Shown: positions 37,193-48,700 of the stretch, one piece after another
How the letters are laid out: each line of letters starts with the position of its first letter
Position numbering within the stretch: the first letter of the stretch is position 1
Origin: Amblyornis subalaris
Lineage: Eukaryota; Chordata; Aves; Passeriformes; Ptilonorhynchidae
Direction of reading: 5' to 3'
DNA: 64,000 nucleotides
Assembly (NCBI GenBank): GCA_018881555.1
Contig: JACAXG010000014.1
Coordinates: forward strand, 3,855,697 to 3,919,696
Made by a program: the position numbers and the translations under genes
The notes under the pieces: model-generated
Told to the model about the DNA's origin: nothing
Database searches by the model: none
What the model saw: the letters and a program-made list of their open reading frames with translations, nothing else

Positions 37193-38200
37193 ACTGTAGA
37201 AGAGCTTGTTCTTGAGCTTTTTTTATGGGATTTTTCGTGCTCCACAAAAATGAATGTTTTTGAACAATAAAGATCTACCAGAAAAGAGAGAGATCCCCAA
37301 ACAAAAAGCTGCTGGAACTTATCCTCATCTAAATTCAGACCTGACAATATTGTAGTCACTCTGCAGGGTTCAGTCTGGCACAGTAGTGCCAAAATATTTC
37401 CCAAAGTCCTGGGCAACTCCAGAATTGGCTCTGAACAGTGCACTGCCAGGCTGGCTCCATCAACACTCTCCTGGGGGAGCCAGCATGAAGCGGGCTTGCC
37501 TTTCTCCACAAAAGCTGCCACCACACGTTCTGGTTCCCCTTTTGAAAATTCAGTATTAAGGGCAAGAACCCTAGCTAAGAAAACATTGAAAATATGACTC
37601 AATATTCAAACACCTGCACATTCTTAATTATCCGAGCTGCTCCCTCCATCAAAAATATTCATTATTTCCTGCATTTCTTAAATAACAGGGAAAGTCACCG
37701 CTGCATTTCCTAATAATGTATGCCCACAACTCTATTTTCCCCATCTGCTATGCTTGCCTAAGACTGGTCATTTGTTACCTGCTACTTCCAATTGATTTCC
37801 TTTTGCCTCTGCTTTCCCTCTCCATGAGTGCAGGGAGCAAACAACACGATTTATACCAGCCATCCAGTACCAATCATTAGATAACAAGGCCCTTTACTGA
37901 AAGCATTTAGAGTAAAACAATACTTTAAGTTTACCTGTGCTTTCACTTCCTTCTTTATTACTTCAGGTTCAAAGTAAGGCCAAAGAAGTTCCACTTACAC
38001 AGAAGATTAGACAATCATCCAGTATAAATCCTTCACATCCTATACAACGCATAGTGCCCGGGTTTTATTGCAATTGTTTAAATTTCTTTTTTAAATTGGT
38101 TTTATGAAATTCTCGGGCCTCCTTCTCTTGTGCCCATTTGCCACTTATTGACCTGGATGTGGAGAGAACAGCTCCTTTTTTGGTAGGGTGGCTTTTATCC

Positions 38201-38256
38201 CACAGAATCCCAGGCATGGATGACTTTGGACTTCAGCTCATCAAGCCTGATGGAAA
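38201..38256 (-). mobile_element. Possible degraded CR1 3' end
   Basis: The plus strand reads CACAGAATCCCAGG, then GACTTTGGAC and AGCTCATCAAGCC, an order and spacing reminiscent of the antisense CR1 3' end (CACAGAATCCCAGG...GGTTGGAA...GATCATCAAGTCC). The match is weak and interrupted, so this is tentative. Confidence 0.35.
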
Positions 38257-38613
38257 AACAGAGNGAGGGAGGGATTGGGAAAGACCTTCTGGTTTCCCTC
38301 CTTGGCTTTTCCCACCTTAAACCAATTAGGAAGAGAGTGAAATCACTTTACACTGAGCCTGGTTTCATTCTCACTTTATCTGCAGTGTGGAAAAGATCTG
38401 GACTAGAAGAAACTAAATAAGAGAAACTAAGCTCAAGAACACAAAAATTAGCAAGNAACTCAAAAATTCAAACCTGCCAGGTGTGCCCTGAGGCTCTTTT
38501 GGGTGACTTGGTTCTTCACAGGGAGGTAACACTCCATGGCTGGACAGAATGCTGTCCTAATGTAATGCCCTTCCCTTAATAATAATTACTGTNTGCATAC
38601 ATAATGTATTCAC

Positions 38614-38664
38614 ATCCAGCCTTTGACAAAGTTTGTATTGATATCCAACCTCTGACAGAGTTAG
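38614..38664. repeat. Imperfect tandem repeat, 29-bp period
   Basis: ATCCAGCCTTTGACAAAGTTTG at 38614 recurs 29 bases later as ATCCAACCTCTGACAGAGTTAG, with 18 of 22 positions matching. Probably an old local duplication. Confidence 0.6.
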
Positions 38665-41269
38665 AACTTTCCACCAGAATATAATTTTTTTTTTCCTAAG
38701 GGCAGATTATGCTCCAGTAAAACTTTAAGAACGTTATTCCAGCAATGGCTGTTCTACCTGCTTGAAATCCAGTGTCAAGGAAAGTGGCTGGTATTTGACA
38801 TCCCTGATGTGATGGGAGAAGTTCAGGTATTTTAAGAGGAGGATTTATTTAAGCTCTCTGGAGGATTGCTGTCCCCTCTCACCTCAGACAAGACCAGAAG
38901 CCCAGGCTGATGTAGCAAGAGCCACACCATTCTGCAGACACACCTAAAATTGCAGCAGCAAAAACACCCAGAAAATTGAAACCTTTTAGGTCAAGGCTGC
39001 CAAGCAGACTGGTTCCCTCTGTGACACCGAAAGGGCCGTCTCCATTACCTAATTCTTCTGGAAGTTCAGGGGAAAAAGTCTCCCAGTGGAGACTCCTGAC
39101 TCCTGAGCACTTTGGCAAATCTGGATCTTATTTAGGTGCCTAACTCGGGGCTGAGCAGTAGAGGACTAGCAGGGTGATAATAAAAGAAAAGATTGCTGCA
39201 ATTTATCACTGGGAGCAGCACAAAACCCTTCCCAATTCTTTTATTAAACAAACTTTAATCAATATAGTCTGGTTTCCTGGAGTTACATGTGAGCTGGGAA
39301 ATCCAGATTTTGATTTCACCAAATAATTCATGGCTACATCTCCAGAAGCATGCTGGAGAATCTTCCTTAATTTTCCACAGAGTTATTCTGCTGGAGTAAA
39401 ATTGATTCTGTCTCTAGCATGGCAATGCATTTTTGAATCCTGCTTTATACATTTTAGTAGATACATGTCTTGCAGAGTATAGCAGTTCTTTTAATATTTT
39501 ATTAATATTATATATAAGACAATATAATTTATCACAGCATTTGGAGACAAGGGTCAAACACTTCTTCTGACAGAAAAATTAAAAATCCTTTTCATTGAAT
39601 ATTTATATGTTCTACCATAAATAAAAAAAGAAGTTTTCATATAAAAATCTATTAATTTCAAATCCAAGTGCTTTGGGTTTTATGCAAGTGCAAAACCTTT
39701 GTAAAGGACACATCCAAACCTCAGTGAATCACTTGAAAATGCCCTTAAACCCCAAGGGGCTGAGCCTGGGCCCTGTAGCATTTAGTTGTCAAAAGGGGAA
39801 CCTGGGTACATACACTCATGTGCTAATAANTGAAAGGTCAGCTCCATATACCTTTCATTTTGCACAGGGCTGTACAGGCTGGGAATTTCATCTCCAGTTA
39901 CNCACAAGTTTAAGACTGGCTCAGCTCATCACAAAAGAGAAAACTGGTGCAATTCAAAGAACTGTTGTCACNCCCAGGTTTAAAAAATTGTTCAAATTCC
40001 AAATAAATTTGTCTCTCAGGTTTTTGCCCACGCCTCTGAACTAATACTAAAAGGTTGTTGTCGAGCTATATCAAAAAAACCTCTCTGATTGCAGCCAACT
40101 GTCCATCCTTCCTTCAGCAGGGGGCCGGCATGTAATTTTCTGCCTTCAATTAAGATTCACCACTAAATTCATCTTCTTTTAAACCCATATTAGCACCCTA
40201 TGGTATCACATGAAATGCACAGCAAAGGTTTGGGAATTCTTTTGGAGGATGATGGGGAGTGGAAGCCCATGTTAGAAGCACAATGGAAATAAATGCATAA
40301 TTCAGTCCTTGCTTTTTTATTTGTCCTTGGCATTAATGAAGAACAAATTAGCTACTCTCCTTGGGTGTCTACCAGAAATAATAGTAACAACTAGAGCTCT
40401 TTCCCCCCCTCAGTAATATGTTCCTTTGTAGATAAGCACTGTGAAGAGGTAAAATTATGTCTTTTAAAAGTTTACTGTTTTCTTGTTCTGAGATGTAAAT
40501 GATAAGGTTGGGACTGGGAAGTAATTCAGAAATATTTATTCCACTGAGACAATAGCTTTTTGTCATCAGAAGAAAGAATTGGTGACTACCAAAATGAAAC
40601 AAAAAGACAACAGCATTAACCATGGCCTGTGCTACATCAGTAAATAAGAAACACCTTTCCAACAACTCAGCACAACAAAGCCTGAGCCCGTTGAGTGAGG
40701 GATGGGATCATAAAGGGAACATCCACCCCAGAAGGTGACCTGGCTGAGGAACAGAGCATTTTTATTGTTACTTATACAAGTGCAATAAATATAAATAAGA
40801 TACTGGAAGCATTTCCTCCTCTTCCAGATTATTAATTTACAGCCAGTTTCATCAAGCTTTCGTGATGTGTAATAGGGACTTACGAAAAATGTAAACATCT
40901 TTGCATCATTTTACAGGTATGACATCCTGACCCAGGTGGTTCTTGGCTGGAAGTAAGCATTCAGCCTGGAACTGGAGCTTAGTTTAAATGGATAAATTGA
41001 ACTCTGGAGCATTGAAACCCATGGTATGAGCAAGGCAAAGCAAAATAACACCTCTCAAATGAAGATCAGTGTGTGGACATAGCTGAAAGACAGATCTACC
41101 TGCAATGCAATGCATTTGTGTAATTAAATCAACCTGCCACTCTCTCATCTATTATGTAGATGCAGAAATACTAGTAATAATTATCCTCACATATCTAGAA
41201 AGACTGAATTAATGGTTCCAAGCAGCAAGAACATGTTTGTGTTTGGATCTCTCTCACCAGAGCTTCTTT
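38665..41269. other. Intron sequence, one possible CTCF-like motif
   Basis: AT-rich around 39440-39660, otherwise mixed. CAGCAGGGGGCCGG at about 40115-40128 resembles the CTCF core CAGCAGGGGGCGC. No gene-like frame is recognised. Confidence 0.45.
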
Positions 41270-41510
41270 AACTAGCTCCTGGGTAGAATTCATTAATTTT
41301 TATTAACAGGGAAAACATTTGTCCCCGTGACAATATTTGCATTGCCTGAATGATTTTCACCTCTGCCACAAGGTGTACTATCGGCTCATACATCACGCGA
41401 TTACTCGGAGAGCAGAAAGACCCTCAGTCATTAGTGAGTGAATTAAAGATGATCTAAAGAGCTATTAATCACAGTGACAAAAGCCTTAATGTTGCTGTGA
41501 CCCTAGTGGA
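41270..41510. promoter_or_regulatory. Candidate conserved element with octamer and retained CpGs
   Basis: Contains a perfect octamer ATTTGCAT at 41335-41342, CATTAATTTTTATTAAC near 41291, CpG-bearing ACTATCGGC and ATCACGCGATTACTCGG at about 41377-41419, and GAATTAAAGATGATC near 41440. The octamer is the binding core for POU-domain factors. Confidence 0.4.
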
Positions 41511-44500
41511 GCCTGGGGACTAAAAGGGAAGCCGAGGGAGAGAAAATGGAAACATATGTTTTCTCCAAAATAACCTACCTTAGGAGAACTGTCAAAGATA
41601 GAGCCCCTTCAAACTGAGAAATTCTGCCATACCAATGCTCCTAGATTTTACTAGGAGAGGTTCTGTAGTCAGTGTACTTTATTATTATTATTTACAGTCA
41701 CTGTAAACAATTAAGCAATAAANAGTACATGGTATATTCAGACCTTCCTTTTCTTTGCCAGTGCTTTTTTAAAAGCAATATATTTAGGGCAAACTGATAC
41801 TTGTAACATACTCTAGGATAAACAGAGATCACTTAACTCGCAACATGGCTCAGGTTAAAGACTTAGCATCCACATCCCATGTGGAGAACACCAGGCAGCA
41901 AACCCTGCTTCTGCATTTTCAATTTGAAACTGTACTACTAAATAAATTCAAGAAAAAGTGAAGTCTTTGGTTTGCTGACACCAGCTCGGATTCAGCAAAG
42001 GGAATCAGATGTCCAGACACAATGCTTAAATCACAAAACCCAAATATATTAATATTTCTGTTAACAGATATTTCTAATCTTTCCAGTAATCACTTTAGGC
42101 ATTCTCAGTTTCAAGTTCTTATTGGCAATGGCTTAGTGAGTGGTGTCTCTAATAAAGTAATCTCTGTTTTATAGGCAGTAAGATACCAATACAAAAACTG
42201 TACATACAGATGTAGCTGAGAGTCTCATGAGAAACACTACCTTGTATTGTATTTTCTTCAAATATTAGTCTGTAGATAACCAATTTATTTAATTTCTTTC
42301 TCCATCTGTTTGTACCACAAAGAGATGTGCTGGAGCAGCTGAGCTCCTGGTACCCTCTGCTGTGCTCGTCTGTGCCCCATGGACAGCACACAGCAAGTTC
42401 CTTCCTGCTAAGTGTCCTGTAATGCTCCTCCAAATCATGTTCCCTAAGGATCTGACCCACAGCTCTCGGAGCTTCGTCAGTTTTGGATGAATACAGAGGT
42501 GTAGGGAAACATCTGTAATGAGCACAACAGCCAGATACTAAAAACAAGCTTGAGTTTAAGGAACATCAAGAACCTTTCACCTCTCTCTGCCGGCGCTTCC
42601 CTTCACACTCGGTGCCTACTAATTAGGCAAATTCAGCCCCCCAAAATTCATTCAAGAGGATTTAAAATCTCTTGCTCCAACCCCATGCAGATCTCTGGGA
42701 TATTACTGGACTCCACAAAGATGAACTTGTTCTTAGACAGGATCGCTGCCTTACTTTCACAAAACTCGTAGTATTCAGCGATGTGATATCTGATGGGTCT
42801 AAAGTAAAACTTTCATCTCAATGAGAAAGGGCACTACATATTCATCTGGTGTCAGACCCATACATAAACAAGCTTCCTCAAATGACAGATCAGAAGCAAG
42901 AAGTGGTCTCTTTTTTCTAATAGCATCAGCCCAGCTGCAGATCTCAGTGGCGCTTATTCTCAGCTGGTCTGCTTTCAACTTTCACTTCCATTTAGAAAGC
43001 TAAATTGGGAGTGCTTTAATCTTCTGGGTTCGTTTCCTTAATGAGAAGTGAAAGGTATAAGTGGCAGCAGGTAAAGAGATATTGAAAGCTGTGGCAGACT
43101 AGCATTTAAATTTTAAGAAAAGCTAGATCAGAGCATTTTCTAACATTCATTTCTTCTATGATAGTAAAAAAATAATTACAAGAGCAATAACAACCAAAGG
43201 TTTTTTTACTGAGAAGATGGCACATCAGCAGAAGGGCAAACTTTGAGTGGGGCAGAGAGAAGAATGTGGACTTTGTCCTGNGATATGCTGCAAAGCCCTG
43301 TCCCGATGCACCACTGAAGCATGTTCATCTGAGCTCACATCTCTCAAAGAGAGTGTCCAGCTTCAAAGTAAGCAAAGACAGTCTTGTTGCTTGTAGTGTC
43401 CTCAGTTCCTCACAGGAAGAGGCCTTAGGAGCAGAAAACAAAGTCTTAGTTAAGAACTCCCCTAAAACCTTCACTCTGGAAATATGATCTGCCAGTGGAA
43501 AACATCGTGGCCTGGGCTTGTTCAGTTTTCCTTTCCAGATATTAAAAAAAAAAATGTCATGACCCTGTTTCATTTTTTCCTTCAAAAACCTGAAGAAAAC
43601 TAAGAGAAAAACAATCTGATGTAACATGCGTCCCATGAAGAGGTAGGTGTGATGCCAGGACAGGCTTTGTTTCCCAAGCCTCAGCCTCTCAAAAGAGCAC
43701 ATTTCATGGCCCATTCCTTCACCCAAATACTTTCCCTGCTAATCTGTGTTTGTTTAGGCAGAAAGAAATTCCTATCCATTTTGGTCACAACCAAGGAGTC
43801 TCACAGAAATCCAGGCCCTGGATTTCAACATCTGTGCCCACTTGATGATATCACTTATGTCAACATTTCCAGAAGTGGCCACTGCGTGGGACTCCCCTTC
43901 CACACGTGCAGCCTCAGTCCCACTGCTCTGCTCCTCCCAGTGCCTCGGCACACCTGNGTCCCCCAGATCTGCTCCATCATTAAATGTCCTCTTATACTTC
44001 CATTAATACACAAGAGATATAAAGTAAGAGTTTCCCTGCTTTTGTGTCTCCCCTCCCAGTAAGTTACAGCTGAAGTGACCTGGAGAAGAGTTGTCAGATA
44101 AAAGTGCTGAATCTCAGCAGCAGAAAGGAACGACTGAGGCACATCCCGAGAAGAAAGGCTGAACATTGCCACAAGTCCATTAGTCATCAGGCACTGCACC
44201 ATGGAGCACACCACTGGTGCTACATTCNCATGGGGAGCAGTCTGGAAAAATGGGTTCATATTGCGCCAAGACACCTGCTAACACCCTTCACTGTGGTCCC
44301 TNCTCAGTACCTGAATGTTTCATGGCTAATTAAGAAGTAACAGCACCTAATTTCCCACTGCACTTCAGGTGTTTGGAGGAGTGCTTTATTGTTTTTCCTT
44401 GCATTCCCCCTGGGTTTTGTTCCTACACATCCGATCCATGTGTTACTGNCTTAGGTCGTTAAATACAAATTGACGTCTTTACTATACCGAGCAGAATATC

Positions 44501-44869
44501 CTCAAAATCCCTTCAATGTCATAGGGCCTTAGAAGGAGCATGGAGCAGGCTGGAAGACCCTGTGCGAGTGAGAGTCTGGGAAACAAAACTAACAGAGGCT
44601 CATTCCCCTAATACATGGAAAAAAGGGGATCCAGTGCAAATGAAGCATAGGATGGTAAATAAGAACTGTGTTCGCTTGCAGTCATGCACTATAGCCATTA
44701 AGCCTTAAGGTCTTAAAGGTACCAAGCAATGCATATGATAAATTTCTCAAAAACATCCCAGCCATAACATAGTTCCTGCTGATTGCTCATTTACCCATAA
44801 TGCATGCTGTCATAGCAAAGCCTGACAAATGACAGCCAAAGCTCAGGTTATTTTTTACGCTGACTGCCA
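41511..44869. other. Intron sequence, nothing gene-like recognised
   Basis: Mixed sequence with overlapping short open frames near 42150-42550 and 43325-44340 on both strands, none recognisable. Scattered CpGs near 44447-44492 (GGTCGTTAAATAC, GACGTC, CCGAGC) suggest a small additional conserved patch. Confidence 0.5.
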
Positions 44870-45130
44870 AGCCCCTCACCTCAGATTATTCATTTATTAG
44901 GGCAATCACTGAGGTCTGGGTACTTAATATTGTTTTCACCAAATATGAAAATGATCTACTTGCCTATTCTTTAGTTCCTCCTAGGGCAAGCCATTTATCA
45001 TCAGCCCTGGATAAATGACTGCTTCATTATAGCCATAATTTATGAGATGTTAGAACTAAAGAGCCACACCTAAAGACTTAAAGCTTTAATATGGATTAAA
45101 ATAAGATAATCAATCAAGCATATACAAATT
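44870..45130. promoter_or_regulatory. Candidate conserved noncoding element
   Basis: AT-rich, repeat-free block with ATTATTCATTTATTAGGGCAATCA, TACTTAATATTG, AAATGATC and TGGATAAATGACTG. Its texture matches conserved intronic elements, but support is compositional only. Confidence 0.28.
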
Positions 45131-48100
45131 CTCTTTAGAATTATTTCTTGCTTTGAAATGGCTTTGCATTTTTAGGATGGAGGTAGCCTTAAATTTCTTG
45201 TTATCCAACCCCAGGCAAGCTTGTTTAAAAGTCCATGAGGAAGTCTAGGATATAACCTTGTTGGTCAGCCTTAGATACCACTTGGCAATCATTTCATGAT
45301 TCAATAAAATTGCCTTTTGGGCTAAGGAGCCTTTTTTGTGATTTTGGTGGCATAGTTGTAATCCAGACTGAGGAGAACTGCAAGCCTTCAGTCCAGAACA
45401 AGTGGGGAAAATGCAAAGTGATGCCAGACTCCAGCCTTCTCCATAGATACNGCCATGCTTTTCATCTCCTTCCGTGGAAGTTGCCTGCTCTGGTGTTACA
45501 GAAGAGAGTTGGATGTTATTGAAAAATATTTCCATGATTCTAAGTGGGTATCTCTGCCTGAAACAGAATTTCACAGCTCAAATCTTGGTTAAGGGAAGCT
45601 TCTTCCTCTATGTAGAGAATGAAATATCCCTCCCTTCCTAAAACAGCAGCATGAAAGCAAAAATGTTTCTGGTTGTCTCTTGATTGTATATTTGGCAGCA
45701 CAGANCCAACACAAATATTATTCCTCAAGCAAGCACCTTGCTTGAAACACAAGCCTAAGCCTACTTAACCACTTAATCCTGCATCTTTTGAAGCCCCTGT
45801 TGGAAATACATAATTTGTTAGATTTTTGAGCACATACCACTCAGACAAGGATGCAGCTATGGTTTCCATTGCTGGCCAGGCATGCTGTGGGCACAAAAGT
45901 CTCAGGCAGTGCTGGAGCCCCAGGGACTACAGGCAAAGATAAATGAGCTGTCCCAGGAACCCCAGAGTAAACCCACGGCAGCAGGCAATGCATGACGTGA
46001 TGAGCAGGCTGCTGGGAGAGGGCGCTTTGTTTTCTCATGCACCAAACCACAGCACACATCCCAGTGGGATCAACACTCCTGGAAGGTGACACGGACAACC
46101 TGAACCTAAAGTTCAAGCCTGGATAACACACCCAAAGACCCTGTACTTGGATCCACAATTACAAACAAAAACCGAACTTTCCCNACAGCAACAGCTTTGT
46201 GCTCTCAGGATAAGTGCCTGTGACGTGTTTTATTGAAGCATATTGTTGGGCTTATGATGAGAGAATACACTGCAGCTTCATTCAACACAGCTTTGGCCAA
46301 TGAGGCTTCCTCAGTAATGCTAACACCGATTTAAATTTAATCCCAGCACCAGGCTTTGCTAGCTAAAGGACATTTCTCACTCTGGACTAAACTCCCCCTT
46401 TCATACAACTTGGTGTCAGCACTTCAGCAGGAATAGAGGAATCCGAGCTCTGCAGTTCCCATGTGAGAGAGCNGTTTAGGTATATCTGCAAGGAAATATT
46501 TGATACACACATTATAGATGCAATGAAATTAAATATATCTACCTATCCATGTGTGTGATTATGAACCTATACACATGTAGGAATGTATTTGTTGGCAAAG
46601 GTATGTATAAGATTTTTTGGATGTACCTGCAAATAAACAGCTAAAATACAGAATTATAGGCACAATCTAAAAGTACCTAAAGACTATATTTGTATCCAGG
46701 ACCCCAAAAAGTCCATTTCCCTAATTATTTAGGGAGNTTTTCACTGGAAGCTCAATAGAATTGAGCCACAATGCAATTCCCAATCTCAAACATGCTAAGA
46801 AAAACCCAGTTCCTCACATGAGCCATTGCCTCTGACCCAAACTTTAGACTTGGCAGGGAGGTGATGCTCCATGGCAATGGAGAAACATGTGGATCACCAT
46901 CTCAGTGCCACTGGGCTGTGGGACAACACTCCCAGCCAGGCTGTACCAAGCCCTCCTAACCCATTTTCCTCAAGGACTCCAGCACCTCTCCAAGTCAAAA
47001 TCCATCATCATCCTCTCTTAAAACAAATTCTCTCCCAGAGTAAGAAGCCGTGTTCCACATTCTTGGCCAAAATAAATGTAAAATCAAGTTAGAAACCCTC
47101 CAAAATAGGGTTGGTAATGCAAATATTGACACAGCAAAGAGGAGGGAGTGCAAAGCATGGCTGGACAGACAGTCTGAATACAAAATATTTCACAAAAATG
47201 TCATCTTTATTTAGTGGGTGATGAAATCAGCAACTATTTTAAGAGATTTATAGTTTTTGTAGCCCAGACACTTATGCCCCCAAGTTATATNATGGGAACG
47301 TGAAGGAAAGGGAGTTTTCACAAGTTATGTTTGGGATTAATGTTGTGAGCACTCTAAATGCTGGCCTCCTGCTGATTTCCATGGAAGTTTTGCAGGAGCN
47401 GAATTTCTAGGAACAGGTAGTTAAGCAATATTCTCCGCTGCCCCCTTCCTACAATGGTTTTATAGTTACAGAAGTGAATAATTCTTACACGAGGCTGAGT
47501 CACCCCTCAGCACCACTGGCCAACACAGCACCCAAGGCATACTCAGAATGCAGAATGAAAGGGGCACATTGAGAAAACACACAGAAAAAAATGGCACTTC
47601 TTTTCAGTCTCAAGTGGCACCTACAACTTGGTGGAGATCTTGGCCCAAACCCTACAACCTGTAAGGCCACGGCCTTCTGGTTTGGCTGACCAGGAATTCT
47701 GCAGCCCAAGCTGCTGCTTGAGCATTGTGTTGTCTTGTTGGCTGCCACGTGGATTGCTAATCTAACCTATCTGGAGGATCCTGCCTCTCCTTTCATGAGG
47801 AATAAAGAGTGTTTAGAATAAGGACCTCTCTAAGTGGAAAGGTTCTTCTCAACAGCTGCCTTCCCCAGGAAACCATCCCTGACTAACAGGATGAAATCAG
47901 ACCTGGGGGCACTTCACCAGTAAGAGTGACACTCATTCTCCACTGCTCAATGATGAGCCAAGGTGTAGGGCTAAGGAGAATCAGGACCAAACAGCAAAGG
48001 CAGCAGGGTTTTCCAAGACTCCTCTGTAATTAGTGCTCCTCAGCAGTTCTGTCTCTGAGCCAGGTAGCTCAAGAAGGCTGCTCTGGTGTCTCCAGGTGAA

Positions 48101-48429
48101 CAGCATCTGCCAGCAGCTCTGCTTGGGTCGTGGAAGAGTGATCCAATGTCATCCAGATCCCATTTCATTGGCCCCCAGCCTCCGGAGAGCCTTGTACCTT
48201 CACACCTGCCCTAACTCAGCAACACCGATGAGTCCAAACAAAATCACTGCACCTTCCCTACAAAGCTGAGATGTGGGCTTATCACAAGATTAATTTATGC
48301 TGCTAAAAATATCCCTTTTTTTTTCTTGTTTTTGAATGAACATGGTTATTCTATTAGGCTGAAAAAGTTGATGTGGACAGAACAAGAAACAGCTCCCTTG
48401 CAAACTGCTAAGTTACCAATTAGCTCCTT
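45131..48429. other. Intron sequence, nothing gene-like recognised
   Basis: Unique-looking sequence with an AT-rich patch at about 46490-46640 that contains several TATGTAT/ATACACA strings. Open frames are short and unrecognised. Confidence 0.5.
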
Positions 48430-48700
48430 AAAACAATTGAAAGTCACAGAGCCTCCTCAATGCACAGAGGCGGTTAATTAATTAACATTAGATGTGATTA
48501 ATAATGAGTCTTGTTTAATAGTAAATATCTGCCTGCAATGCCTGCATGTCAGAACAAAAAGCCTTCAGAGAGCNGGCAACTATATTTATCCTGATTGCGT
48601 TTGGGATTTTAACATGTTTTGTGCAGGCTGACAAATGGCCTATTAATTATCTAATGTTGTCTGACAACAACAGCTTGATAAAGATGTATGTTTTTGAATT
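48430..48700. promoter_or_regulatory. Candidate conserved element with TTAATTAATTAA core
   Basis: A perfect 12-base palindrome TTAATTAATTAA lies at 48474-48485, followed by TGTGATTAATAATGAG and, about 150 bases on, TATTAATTATCTAATG (48641-48656). TTAAT/ATTA cores are typical of homeodomain, POU-homeodomain and HNF1-like binding. Isolated TTGCGTTTGGG and TGCAGGCTGAC segments sit between them. Confidence 0.4.
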
